A stretch of DNA of 64,000 bases from Nodosilinea sp. FACHB-141 (GCF_014696135.1 NZ_JACJPP010000002.1:62001-126000); one strand, 5' to 3'. Positions 24,294 to 33,072 are shown, numbered from the stretch's first letter. The notes: generated by a model not told the origin, from the sequence alone. Numbers and translations: made by a program.

Positions 24294-26828
24294 ATGATGA
24301 CTTCGAAAACCTTGGGTTTTGGACTGTTTGTAATGGGCTTGCTGGCGGGTGTGACCGCCCCTGTAGCTAAAGCAGAACCGCTAGCGCTTCAGGAAGCTGA
24401 GCGAGTTTCAGAGGCAATGGCCCAGATTGACTCGGCGGCACTCACCGTGGAGGAGTGGATGGCCCAGGGACAAACCGCCGCCGCAGTGATTACCGACGTT
24501 GACATTAGCGATAGCTCAGAGGGCTTAAGAATTGAGCTGGTTAGCGATCGCCCCCTGGCGATCGGCACCTCCCGCACCGAGGGCAACGCGCTAATTGCTG
24601 ACATTCCCAATGCGACGCTGGAGTTGGTCAACGAGGCTACTGCCGAGCAGTTTGCCCCTGCCGAGGGCATTGCCCTAGTCCAGCTAACGAGCCTACCCGA
24701 CGGCACCGTGCGGCTGTCGATCACCGGCACTGATGGGCCGCCTACCGCCCAGATTGACACAGCCGCAGGCAACCTAGTCTTCAACATAGCGCCAGGAATT
24801 GCCCAGCTTGACGGTGCTGAAGACGCTATTCAAATTGGGGTCACGGGTCAGGGACAACAGGATTACCGAGTTCCTAACGCTGCCGTCGGGAGTAGAACCA
24901 ATACCCCTCTGCGCGATTTACCGTTTTCGGTGCAGGTAGTACCCCAAGAACTTCTGGAAGATCGCCAGGTACAAAGCGTCAACGAAGCCCTGCGCACCGT
25001 AGTAGGCGTTAGTCCTGACAACTCGTCTCAGTCCGCCTTTGAGGGCTATACCATTCGCGGTTTTTCGGGTAGAAACATTTTGCGCAATGGATTGCGCGAT
25101 GACACCAACATTACCTCCCGCATCGCGATTCCTAACATTGAGCGAATTGAGGTTCTAAGAGGCCCGGCGGGGGCCTTGTTTAGCCAAGGTTCACCCGGTG
25201 GCACCGTCAACATTGTGACCAAAAAGCCGTTGGCAACCCCACACTACATTGTGGAGGGAACAATTGACAATTTTGACACCTATGGCGGCTCCATAGACTT
25301 TACCGGGCCGCTCAATCAGTCTGAAACCTTGCTCTACCGTCTCACCGCAGGCGCGTCTAGTTCGTCAACCTTTATTGACTTTTTTGAGCGCCGAAATTAT
25401 GTCATTGCGCCCACGATCAGTTGGCAAGCTGGACCTAACACCCAAATCAACTTTGAAGGCGAGTATACGATTTCTGAACAGCCCAACGATCGCGGGCTAC
25501 CCGCATTGGGCACAGTTTTGCCTAACATCAATGGTCAGCTGCCCCGCAATCGGTTCATTGGAGAACCCAATGATGATTTAGATAAAAACGATCGCTACGT
25601 GCTGCGACTAGGGTATACCCTCGATCACCAAATCAACCCCGATTGGCAGCTGCAAAATTCGTTTCGAGCTAGCTTTCAGCAGCAGCCACAAAATTCCCTC
25701 TTCCCCACAGCGCTGCTCGATGATCAGCGCACTCTAGAACGGGGTCTTTTTACGGCCGGCGACCAATCTCAAGATAACTACTCCTTTGATACTAGCCTGA
25801 CGGGTAGAGTACAAACAGGTAGCATTTCTCACCAGCTCTTATTCGGTTTTGATGTCAATCGCGATATCTACGCGAGCGGTGGTCAAGAATTTGTTCTTGA
25901 TCCCATCGATATTTTTAATCCGGTCTATGGAGTAGCTCAACTGCAGTTCGTGGCTAGCTATCCTAGAGAACCTCTGATTACTAATTCGGTAGGGGTTTAT
26001 GTTCAAGATCAAATCGACCTGCTGCCCCAGTTAAAACTGTTACTAGGAGGGCGGTTTGACCTGATCAGTCAGCAGACGCTCTTTGCCGATGGTTCAGAGG
26101 CTTTCCAAGATGATCAGGCCTTTAGTCCTCGTCTGGGGTTGGTGTATCAACCCAGTGATGAACATGCGCTTTATGCCAGTTACAGTCGCTCGTTCTTGCA
26201 GAGCGTGGGCACAGCCTTCGACAATAGTCTCTTTGAACCTGAGCGAGGCAACCAGTACGAAGTCGGGATTAAATCCGACTGGCTCGACAATCGATTCTCG
26301 ACCACTTTGGCACTTTATCAAATCACGCGGACTAATGTGTTAACTGAAGACCCCATTAATCCGAACTTCTCGGTGCAAACTGGGGAGCAGAGAAGTCGCG
26401 GGGTTGAACTCACGGCTACGGGCGAGATTTTGCCTGGATGGAATATTGCGGCGGGCTACGCCTACACAGATGCTCAAGTCACCGCTGACAATACTTTAGC
26501 CGTAGGCAATCGCCTCAATAATGTGCCAGAACACGCCGCTAGCCTGTGGACAACCTACGAACTGCAATCGGGAGCGCTCCAGGGTTTAGGCTTTGGGCTG
26601 GGGCTATTTTATGTGGGCGATCGCCAAGGCGATTTAGATAACTCATTTCAAGTGCCGGGCTATACCCGAACCGATGCCTCTGTGTTTTACAACCGAGATG
26701 ATTTTCGGATTGGGTTAAACATCGAGAACCTATTTGATATCACCTACTTCGAAGCCGCAGAAAGCCGCCTGCGCGTCTTCTACGGCGCGCCTTTTACCAT
26801 CAGGGGCACGGTTTCCTGGTCGTTTTAA
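24294..26828 (+). CDS. AMIN-domain TonB-dependent siderophore receptor 1
   Basis: Outer-membrane ferric-siderophore receptor of about 844 residues. The start is taken at ATG 24294. The in-frame GTG at 24282 is less likely. A signal peptide (about 1-28, ending APVAKAEP) is followed by an AMIN-type domain (about 60-170: ITDVDISDSSEGLRIELVSDRPL...), typical of cyanobacterial receptors. The plug is at about 200-335 (NTPLRDLPFSVQVVPQELLEDR, GYTIRGFSGRNILRNGLRDD, ERIEVLRGPAGALFSQGSPGGTVNIVTKKPL). The 22-strand-type barrel ends in a terminal Phe (RGTVSWSF). The binding-protein gene follows at once. Confidence 0.95.
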   Translation: MMTSKTLGFGLFVMGLLAGVTAPVAKAEPLALQEAERVSEAMAQIDSAALTVEEWMAQGQTAAAVITDVDISDSSEGLRIELVSDRPLAIGTSRTEGNALIADIPNATLELVNEATAEQFAPAEGIALVQLTSLPDGTVRLSITGTDGPPTAQIDTAAGNLVFNIAPGIAQLDGAEDAIQIGVTGQGQQDYRVPNAAVGSRTNTPLRDLPFSVQVVPQELLEDRQVQSVNEALRTVVGVSPDNSSQSAFEGYTIRGFSGRNILRNGLRDDTNITSRIAIPNIERIEVLRGPAGALFSQGSPGGTVNIVTKKPLATPHYIVEGTIDNFDTYGGSIDFTGPLNQSETLLYRLTAGASSSSTFIDFFERRNYVIAPTISWQAGPNTQINFEGEYTISEQPNDRGLPALGTVLPNINGQLPRNRFIGEPNDDLDKNDRYVLRLGYTLDHQINPDWQLQNSFRASFQQQPQNSLFPTALLDDQRTLERGLFTAGDQSQDNYSFDTSLTGRVQTGSISHQLLFGFDVNRDIYASGGQEFVLDPIDIFNPVYGVAQLQFVASYPREPLITNSVGVYVQDQIDLLPQLKLLLGGRFDLISQQTLFADGSEAFQDDQAFSPRLGLVYQPSDEHALYASYSRSFLQSVGTAFDNSLFEPERGNQYEVGIKSDWLDNRFSTTLALYQITRTNVLTEDPINPNFSVQTGEQRSRGVELTATGEILPGWNIAAGYAYTDAQVTADNTLAVGNRLNNVPEHAASLWTTYELQSGALQGLGFGLGLFYVGDRQGDLDNSFQVPGYTRTDASVFYNRDDFRIGLNIENLFDITYFEAAESRLRVFYGAPFTIRGTVSWSF

Positions 26829-26861
26829 GGATGATAAATGAGTGGTTAAGAACGTAACGCT

Positions 26862-27833
26862 ATGATCGATAAATCCTGGTGGCGACGCGTCCAACTGTTT
26901 TGGAGCGGAGTCTTGATGGTAGCCCTGATCCAGAGCTGTACTGGTTCAGAAAACCAGCCGTCTGCGAGTTCAGTGCCCGAGTCGTCTTGTCACATGGTTC
27001 GCCATGCTCTGGGAGAAACCTGTGTGCCAAATCAGCCGCAGCGGGTCGTTACCCTGAGTGTGCCTAGCCTGGGAGATGCGATCGCCCTGGGGGTCAAACC
27101 AATTGCCACCGTCGTCTATTTTGACGAGCCACCGCCTTACCTGGCAGAACAGCTAGACTCCATTCAAATATTGGGCAAAGAAGAACAGCCCAACCTTGAA
27201 AAAATAGTCGCCCTAAAACCTGATCTCATCATTGGCATTAAATATGCTACCGAAGCCATTTACAGCCAGCTAGCGCAAATTGCTCCTACAGTGGCCGACG
27301 ACTGGGAAGGGTATCCCTCTTGGCGACAGCACGTTGACTTTGTCGCCAACGTATTGGGAAAAACAGATGCAGCTCAACAGGTGTGGAACCGTTATAACCA
27401 ACGCATTCAGTCTTTGAAAACCGCCCTAGAAGATAGCCAGCAAAACCCGGAAGTCTCTTTTGTTCACACCTGCTGTGGCACAATCGACCTAGACTTAAAA
27501 AATTCCTTTAATGGCAGCATTCTAGCTGATGCAAACTTACGTCGACCACCGGCTCAAGCTGTACCGGTTGCTGGCGGCATCGTGAAATTGTCTGAAGAAC
27601 GACTGATGGATATTGACGGCGATATTTTATTTGTCGCTACCGATGGTTCTGAAGCGGCTCAGACAATTACCGAACTCAAACAAAATCCGTTATGGCAGCA
27701 GTTGCGGGCTGTTCAGAACGATCGAGTCTACTCGGTTAACTATCCGACCTGGAGAGGCGGCAATCCATTGGCTGCAGATGCAGTAATAGACGACTTATTC
27801 AAGTATTTGGTAGAAGATAACCAGCCAGCTTGA
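26862..27833 (+). CDS. iron-siderophore binding lipoprotein 1
   Basis: Periplasmic binding protein of the FecB/BtuF type, 323 residues. The signal peptide has a lipobox LIQSC at about residue 26. Family features are PQRVVTLSVPSLGDAIALGVKPIATVVYFD, PNLEKIVALKPDLIIG and the C-terminal DDLFKYLVEDN. An HTCCGTIDL stretch around residue 205 is unusual in having two adjacent cysteines. It is 33 bases after receptor 1 and presumably delivers that receptor's ligand to the FecCD/FecE importer. Confidence 0.93.
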   Translation: MIDKSWWRRVQLFWSGVLMVALIQSCTGSENQPSASSVPESSCHMVRHALGETCVPNQPQRVVTLSVPSLGDAIALGVKPIATVVYFDEPPPYLAEQLDSIQILGKEEQPNLEKIVALKPDLIIGIKYATEAIYSQLAQIAPTVADDWEGYPSWRQHVDFVANVLGKTDAAQQVWNRYNQRIQSLKTALEDSQQNPEVSFVHTCCGTIDLDLKNSFNGSILADANLRRPPAQAVPVAGGIVKLSEERLMDIDGDILFVATDGSEAAQTITELKQNPLWQQLRAVQNDRVYSVNYPTWRGGNPLAADAVIDDLFKYLVEDNQPA

Positions 27834-27937
27834 TGGATCTATGATCAACCCCACGCTACTGCATTGACGGGAGATAAAAGCTGTCCTAGCCATTGGCAAA
27901 ACTTAATCAAAGACAGCGATTATGGCGAAATTGTTGA

Positions 27938-28060
27938 AACACCTTCATCCCCAACCCCTTCTCCCAAAAAAGGAGAAGGGGAGCCGGATTCAAAGTCTCG
28001 CTCGTTCTGAGAGAGGGATTTAGGGTAAAGCTACAAAAGTGGGATTCACTCTGTTGCTCG
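27938..28060. repeat. CCCTTCTCCC hairpin element, copy 1
   Basis: CATCCCCAACCCCTTCTCCC-AAAAAA-GGAGAAGGGG is followed by GAGAGGGATTTAGGG and AAAGTGGGATTCAC. The same blocks occur in the other orientation at 43551-43678 and 49891-50048. This element takes up much of the 323-bp gap between the binding protein and the MFS gene. No gene is seen there. Confidence 0.7.
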
Positions 28061-28156
28061 GCAACAATTTCCAGAGGACCCAAAACTAAACTTATCGCTT
28101 AAATCCCGCCCTTCTCGTGATTCAGACGAAGCACCCTAAGGCTAGAGAACAAGTTT

Positions 28157-29446
28157 GTGCGTACTTTTACGATCATCTGGTTGGGCCAGCTCGTCTCGAC
28201 TATTGGTAGCTACATGACCGAGTTTGCCCTGACCCTTTGGGCCTGGGAGATGACGAAATCGGCCACGGCTTTAGCACTTGTGGGATTTTTTTCGCAGCTA
28301 TCGCGCATCCCGATCACCCTGGTGGCGGGGCTGGTTGTCGATCGCTTCAACCGTAAGCACCTGATGATACTGGGTGATGCTGTCGCTGCTCTCTCTACAG
28401 TTGGCATTGGCCTACTTTACTTAACGAGCCACCTGCAAATTTGGCATTTGTATCTGGCCACTATGCTGAACGGTAGCTTTGGGCAAATTCAAAGCTTGGC
28501 CTATCAGACCTCGATTTCTAGCCTGGTGCCAACCTCTCAACTAACGCGGGCCAACAGCATGAATTCGGCAGTCCACTACGGGGCGACTATCTTTGGTCCG
28601 GCCCTAGCTGGGGTGCTCTATCCGCTGGTGGGTCTGCTGGGGATTGTCGGAATTGATACGGTGAGTTTTGGGGTGGCGATCGCCACGCTCCTTTTCCTTC
28701 AAATTCCGCAGCCTGCGCCCCCAGCCACCGTTGAAATTGAAACCCTGTTGACCAAGCTGACCTTTGGCTTTCGCGAAGTTTGGCAGCTACCCAGGCTGCG
28801 GGCCTTGCTGCTGATTAGCACCCTGTTTTGGTTTTTCCACGATCTGGGTGGTGCCATCTACGAGCCAATGATTTTGGCCCGCTCCAACGGCAGTGCCCAG
28901 GTGCTAGCCAGCACTGCAACGGCAGCCGGCATTGGCGGCGTGGCCGGAGCAATCATCCTCAGCGTTTGGGGTGGCCCAAAACAAAGAGTAGGCGGCATGC
29001 TGGCCGGATTCATCGGTGCGGGGCTGAGCAAGACAGTGTTTGGGCTGGGGCGATCGCCCCAAGTCTGGGTTCCGGCACAGTTCTGCTCGTCGCTCAATTT
29101 TCCTCTGCTGGGCAGTTCCGAAACCGCCATCTGGATGACTCAGATTGCCCCCGCGCAGCAGGGCCGAGTCTTTGCCGCCAATGCCCTAGTACTACAGGTC
29201 GTGAGTGCCGGCGCCGCTCTCATGGCTGGCCCCCTGGCCGATCGCATCTTAGAGCCAGCCATGGCCTCCAAAACGAGTCTCGCTAGAACATTTGGCGATC
29301 TGATGGGCACTGGCCCCGGCTCTGGTATGGCATTCCTGTACGTGGTTTGTGCCTTGGCGATGGTGGGAGTGGGTCTAGGGGGCTACTGGATGCCCAACCT
29401 CAGCAAGCTAGGAGACCGTCCATCACGACCCCATGGCAGCACTTAG
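28157..29446 (+). CDS. MFS transporter, possible siderophore exporter
   Basis: Major facilitator superfamily protein, 429 residues with about 12 hydrophobic segments, beginning at a GTG. It starts RTFTIIWLGQLVSTIGSYMTEFAL, and the loop 2-3 motif region reads GLVVDRFNRKHLMILGD. The subgroup with this N-terminus includes EntS-like exporters and macrolide-efflux-like proteins. Given its place between a siderophore-binding protein and an ABC exporter, a role in siderophore release is the best guess, but the substrate cannot be read from sequence. Confidence 0.85.
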   Translation: MRTFTIIWLGQLVSTIGSYMTEFALTLWAWEMTKSATALALVGFFSQLSRIPITLVAGLVVDRFNRKHLMILGDAVAALSTVGIGLLYLTSHLQIWHLYLATMLNGSFGQIQSLAYQTSISSLVPTSQLTRANSMNSAVHYGATIFGPALAGVLYPLVGLLGIVGIDTVSFGVAIATLLFLQIPQPAPPATVEIETLLTKLTFGFREVWQLPRLRALLLISTLFWFFHDLGGAIYEPMILARSNGSAQVLASTATAAGIGGVAGAIILSVWGGPKQRVGGMLAGFIGAGLSKTVFGLGRSPQVWVPAQFCSSLNFPLLGSSETAIWMTQIAPAQQGRVFAANALVLQVVSAGAALMAGPLADRILEPAMASKTSLARTFGDLMGTGPGSGMAFLYVVCALAMVGVGLGGYWMPNLSKLGDRPSRPHGST

Positions 29447-29630
29447 GGCTAAGTCAGTCTTGGGTGAATGCCACAAAAGCCGTGCCCTGACTTTTCATCG
29501 TTGAATCGGCTGCCCTTTTTTGGGGGTGACCAAGCGGCTGTATTTTCAGTGGAAGGGGTTTGAGCTGATGGCGCTGCAGCTCAATGGCATTTTGAGCGAT
29601 CGCCTGCCCAGACCCAGCGAAACCAGCCTT
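29447..29630. other. gap between MFS gene and eamA remnant
   Basis: About 180 bp. A short plus-strand frame around 29525-29645 (RLYFQWKGFELMALQLNGILSD) looks protein-like and might be the tail of a lost gene, but I cannot name it. Confidence 0.3.
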
Positions 29631-29890
29631 TCACAGGATCAGCACCAATGTCTCAACTAATAGCAGCACTGTGCCTGCGACGACCTTTATTGTTAGCGGC
29701 TCACCCACAAATAAGACAGAAAGCAAGAGGACTAAAATCAACCCTGATTTATCGACCGGCGCAACTAAAGACGCATTTCCAATTTGCAACGCTGTGAAGT
29801 AACACAGCCACAATAGCCCAGTTGCCACTTCCGACAATACTAAAAACCATAGTGTCCTTGGCGAGATAGTCAGTATTGATTGAAATTGAC
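29631..29890 (-). pseudogene. EamA/DMT-type transporter, C-terminal remnant
   Basis: The frame encodes only the C-terminal part of a small EamA-domain membrane protein: ISPRTLWFLVLSEVATGLLWLCYFTALQIGNASLVAPVDKSGLILVLLLSVLFVGEPLTIKVVAG. Complete single-EamA proteins of this type have about 140 residues, so the first helices are missing. The frame upstream runs into the 3' end of the ABC exporter gene, so that gene's arrival, or a deletion, has cut it. No start codon precedes the conserved part other than within the neighbour. Confidence 0.7.
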
Positions 29891-29896
29891 TGCTGG

Positions 29897-31804
29897 TTAT
29901 GACTGAATACGCCCATTTTCTAAAAACAGAATTTGGCTGGCTCGATTGAGCACTGAAGGACGATGGGAGACGACGAGGCAGGTGGGGGGAAGGGGTGGAT
30001 GGGTGGATGGGGTAAATATCTGCTCCCACAGGCGCTGTTCGGTCTCCACATCGAGGGCGCTGGAGAGGTCATCGAATACCATCAGGGCAGGTTGGCGCAG
30101 CAGCATGCGGGCAGCGGCGGCCCGCTGTTTTTGCCCCCCAGAAAGGCGAAAGCCGCGCGTACCGATCAGGGTGTCGAGACCCTCGGGCATGGCGGCAAGG
30201 TCGCGATCGAAGACGGCGGTGGCGATCGCTCGGTCAAGCTGTTCTTGTCCCACGGTATCGCTAAGCCCCAGCAGCAGATTTTCCCGCAGTGAAGCACTGA
30301 AGAGCTGGGGAATTTGGGGTGTGTAGGCAGCCCGAGGCGGCACCAAAAAAGTCGCCGGGTCAAGAATCGGCTGACCGTTCCAATACAGCACACCAGACTG
30401 TCTGGGCAGAAGACCCAATAGCACCCGCAACAGTGTAGTTTTACCCGCCCCCACCCGTCCGGTAATCACCGTCAAACTGCCCTGGGTGAGAGTAAAACTG
30501 ATGTCGCTAATGCCGCCACCGCCCGGATAGCAGTAGGTCAACCCCTCGACGCGCAGCTCATTGAGGGGTTCGGATGCAATGGTCGTCACCATCGACGGTA
30601 GCGCAGGCCCTGAGCTAAGGATGGGTTTGAGGTAGAGGGGGTGAGGGTGGGTGAGGGGGTGAGGGGGTGGGAGGGTAGGCGGGTGGGTGGATGGGTAGAT
30701 GAGTGGATGGGTAGGCGGGAGGGTGGATGGTTGAGATTCGGTTATTTCATGGGTGCTGGTGTCGTCGACTTGCCCACGCTCCCACGCTCCCACCCGCCTA
30801 CTCTCCCACCCGCCTACTCTCTCACCCTCCCACGCTCCCACCAACTTCCCCATGCGCTCAAAGGAGACTTCGCTTTGCTTGATGGTGGCGATGAAGCCGC
30901 CGAGGAAGGCGAGAAAGTAGGTAACAAACGATAAGTAATAGACGAACAGGGCAAAGTCGCCGACGGTGAGGTCGCCTTGGGTGCCGAGGCTTTGAGAGGC
31001 GACTAGCAAAATTAGCCCGGTGCCGATGCTGACAATATTTTCAAAGCCGGAGTTGAGGATGGCGGTGAAGACTTGGTCGCGCACCATCAGATCGCGGCGG
31101 CGATCGCACCGTTCCTCTAATTCCTCCAGCATTTGGGCTTCAGCCCCGGCCACCTTCACCGCTTGCACGGCGGTGAACAATTCGCCAATTAGCCCGGTGA
31201 CCTGCTGGGTGGCTTGGCGGCTGGCGCGGCGGTAGCGTTTGAGGCGGTGCTCGGCCTGGTGGGCGAGAAGGGCGATCGCGCACAGCGGCAAAAACACCAG
31301 CAGCGTCATCGTCGGGTTGACGCTGATCAGCAGCGCCACCGACCCTACAGCAAACACCCCCGCGCCAAAAATCTCGTTGGTGCCCACCACCACATCCTCG
31401 ATCTGGGCTGCATCGTCGCGAAAGTAGCTGAGAATTTCGCCGGGGGAAGCGTTTTGGCCGTCGGCCCCGCCCGTGGCAAGTTCGGCTCCGGGCCGCTTGA
31501 GCAGTTCATGCAGCAGGTTGTGTCGCACCAGGCCACTGATCAAAAAGCGATGCTGGGTCTTGGTGATGCGCCCCACAAAAATGGCCACCACCCGCGCTAC
31601 CCCTACCGCCAGCAGCAGCCCAATCCACACCCAGGGCGACGCGCCAAAGCGAGACTCTCCGGTGAGGGTGTCAAAAAATTCGCGAATGATCAGCCCCGGC
31701 ACCGCTGGCAGACCCAGAATGAACAGCCATAGCAGCGTATCGACCCAGTAGAGCCGCTGGGCGTAGCGGATTAGCTGCCAGAGGAGGTGGGTGATAGGGG
31801 GCAT
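29897..31804 (-). CDS. ABC exporter (fused permease-ATPase) 1, with octamer-repeat insert in the linker
   Basis: Half-transporter of 635 residues. The transmembrane domain is at about 15-320 (start RYAQRLYWVDTLLWLFILGLPAVPGLIIREFFD). The ATPase domain is at about 415-635: Walker A ITGRVGAGKTTLLRVL, signature LSGGQKQRAAAARML, Walker B ALMVFDDLSSALDVET, switch VVSHR. Between them, about 325-400 is a low-complexity segment (GAWEGERVGGWESRRVG, then PSTLPPTHPLIYPSTHPPT). This is a translated octamer palindrome that keeps the frame open. A short second repeat (THPPLPPTCL) sits near the switch. Export of a siderophore or its product is suggested by the neighbours. Confidence 0.9.
   Translation of the reverse strand: MPPITHLLWQLIRYAQRLYWVDTLLWLFILGLPAVPGLIIREFFDTLTGESRFGASPWVWIGLLLAVGVARVVAIFVGRITKTQHRFLISGLVRHNLLHELLKRPGAELATGGADGQNASPGEILSYFRDDAAQIEDVVVGTNEIFGAGVFAVGSVALLISVNPTMTLLVFLPLCAIALLAHQAEHRLKRYRRASRQATQQVTGLIGELFTAVQAVKVAGAEAQMLEELEERCDRRRDLMVRDQVFTAILNSGFENIVSIGTGLILLVASQSLGTQGDLTVGDFALFVYYLSFVTYFLAFLGGFIATIKQSEVSFERMGKLVGAWEGERVGGWESRRVGAWERGQVDDTSTHEITESQPSTLPPTHPLIYPSTHPPTLPPPHPLTHPHPLYLKPILSSGPALPSMVTTIASEPLNELRVEGLTYCYPGGGGISDISFTLTQGSLTVITGRVGAGKTTLLRVLLGLLPRQSGVLYWNGQPILDPATFLVPPRAAYTPQIPQLFSASLRENLLLGLSDTVGQEQLDRAIATAVFDRDLAAMPEGLDTLIGTRGFRLSGGQKQRAAAARMLLRQPALMVFDDLSSALDVETEQRLWEQIFTPSTHPPLPPTCLVVSHRPSVLNRASQILFLENGRIQS
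30641..30842. repeat. octamer palindrome inside ABC exporter 1
   Basis: The G arm is at 30641-30732 (GGGTGGAT / GGGTAGAT / GAGTGGAT / GGGTAGGC units), a spacer of about 41 bases follows, and the C arm is at 30774-30842 (CCCACGCTCCCACCCGCCTACTC type). The arms are near-complementary. The insert lies in the linker between membrane and ATPase domains. Confidence 0.88.
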
Positions 31805-32310
31805 AGGGGTAGATGGGTGGATGGGAAGTATTTGGGGGAGATGGTAGGGAGAGAGTAGAGGGATGGCTGGGGGATTGGTTAGGAGTTATAGGGATTTGGA
31901 GGTTTATCAGGTGGCTTTTGCCGCAGCTATGGAGATTTTTGAGGTGTCTAAACGGTTTCCGGTTGAGGAAAGATATTCTTTGACGGACAAGATTCGAAGA
32001 TCGTCTCGATCAGTGTGTGCCAATTTGGGAGAAGCTTGGCGCAAGCGACGATATCAAGCTGCTTTTGTGGCAAAAATCAGCGACTGTCAGGCTGAAGCTA
32101 CAGAAACTCAAATTTGGTTAGAGTTTGCAGTCAAATGCCAATATTTAGATGCTGAAGTTGGCAGAGACCTCTATAGCAACTACGACCAAGTCTTAGGTCA
32201 ACTCGTCAACATGATCAAAAACGCTTCCAACTGGACAATCCAATAACCCATCCCCTCATCCACCCATCCACTCATCCACCCATCCACTCTCCCACCCCCC
32301 CACTCTCCTC
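31804..32310. mobile_element. S23 four-helix-bundle gene bracketed by octamer arms (candidate complete element)
   Basis: The G-rich arm at 31804-31862 (GGGTAGAT/GGGTGGAT/GGG... then GGGAGAGA) ends at the start codon of the S23 gene. The C-rich arm at 32247-32310 (CCTCATCC/ACCCATCC/ACTCATCC...) begins immediately after its stop codon. The order G arm, insert, C arm is the same as in the short palindromes, with a gene in place of the 8-85-base spacer. That this is the mobile parent of the short copies is inference. Confidence 0.55.
31863..32246 (+). CDS. four-helix-bundle protein, S23 (23S rRNA intervening sequence) family
   Basis: A 127-residue helical protein. The family pattern is SYRDLEVYQVAFAAAMEIFEVSKRFP, then ERYSLTDKIRRSSRSVCANLGEAWRKRRY and FVAKISDCQAEATETQIWLEFA. 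Members are encoded within 23S rRNA intervening sequences of Leptospira and relatives, and the fold is shared with the Avd accessory protein of diversity-generating retroelements. Here the gene fits exactly between the G-rich and C-rich arms of an octamer repeat, and its start lies in purine-rich repeat DNA that may supply the ribosome binding site. Its biochemical role is unknown, but members are basic and thought to bind nucleic acid. Confidence 0.9.
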   Translation: MAGGLVRSYRDLEVYQVAFAAAMEIFEVSKRFPVEERYSLTDKIRRSSRSVCANLGEAWRKRRYQAAFVAKISDCQAEATETQIWLEFAVKCQYLDAEVGRDLYSNYDQVLGQLVNMIKNASNWTIQ

Positions 32311-32433
32311 AGGAACCCCTGCCGGATTTTTTTGGCTGCTGAACGGAGTTTCTATAGAGGGCTGTGCTGGTTGATAGGATGATTGCAGATTGGCTTGTAG
32401 GCTAAACCTTGATTGTTGATGTTGCCCAGTGCC

Positions 32434-33027
32434 ATGGTTGCTTCGCCGCAGTATCTCACCCCCGAAGATTACCTTCAACTCGAAGCCGAAAGCCCCGTTA
32501 AGCACGAGTACTTCGACGGTCAAATCTATGCCATGTCGGGGGCTAGTGATGGGCATGTCACCATTGCGCTTAACCTAGCGGCGCTGCTCCGCAGTCATGT
32601 GCGTGGTACGGGTTGCCGGATCTATATGTCAGATATGAAGGCCCGCATTGAGGCTCGTAACCGCTTTTTTTACCCGGATGTGATGGTGACTTGTGACCCT
32701 CGCGATCGCGAGGTTGCGGGCTACAAACGCTTTCCTAAGTTGGTGGTGGAGGTGCTGTCTGAGTCTACGGAGGCTTTTGACCGGGGCGATAAGTTTGCGG
32801 ATCATCAAACTCTGGAGAGCTTAGAAGAATACGTGTTAATCAACACGCGCCATCAGCGGGTGGAGTGCTTTCGCCGCAACGAGGCGGGGCTGTGGGTGTT
32901 GCAGTATTACACGCCCGAAACGGCGACGTTTTGCCTGGAGAGCATTGATTTCACCGATACCATTGCGGCCTTATACGAAGATGTGACGCTGGAGCCGTCT
33001 GAAGAAATCTTTGATGCCAAATCCTGA
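32434..33027 (+). CDS. Uma2-family (PD-(D/E)XK-type) putative endonuclease
   Basis: DUF820/Uma2 protein of 197 residues, a restriction-endonuclease-like family expanded in cyanobacteria, with no proven cellular role. The start is taken at ATG 32434 (MVASPQYLTPEDYLQLEAES). An ATG at 32419 in frame is an alternative. Visible signatures are EYFDGQIYAMSGAS, the nuclease core FFYPDVMVTCDPRD (Asp of the PD motif) and KLVVEVLSESTEAFDRGDKF (E-x-L with following Lys). It lies downstream of the S23/octamer unit in the accessory region. Confidence 0.93.
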   Translation: MVASPQYLTPEDYLQLEAESPVKHEYFDGQIYAMSGASDGHVTIALNLAALLRSHVRGTGCRIYMSDMKARIEARNRFFYPDVMVTCDPRDREVAGYKRFPKLVVEVLSESTEAFDRGDKFADHQTLESLEEYVLINTRHQRVECFRRNEAGLWVLQYYTPETATFCLESIDFTDTIAALYEDVTLEPSEEIFDAKS

Positions 33028-33044
33028 ATGAATATCCCCGGTTT

Positions 33045-33072
33045 GTAGGGGCGTAGCATGCTACGCCCCTAC
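33045..33072. repeat. 28-bp perfect palindrome GTAGGGGCGTAGCA/TGCTACGCCCCTAC
   Basis: A perfect self-complementary sequence 18 bases after the Uma2 stop, preceded by GTTTG, as is the palindrome at 7191. It is probably a dispersed cyanobacterial palindrome. It could also end the Uma2 transcript, though no T-run follows. Confidence 0.75.

Noticed and set aside
31863-32246. A diversity-generating retroelement around the Avd-like S23 gene
   Set aside because: No reverse transcriptase or template/variable repeat pair is visible nearby. Only the fold family is shared.
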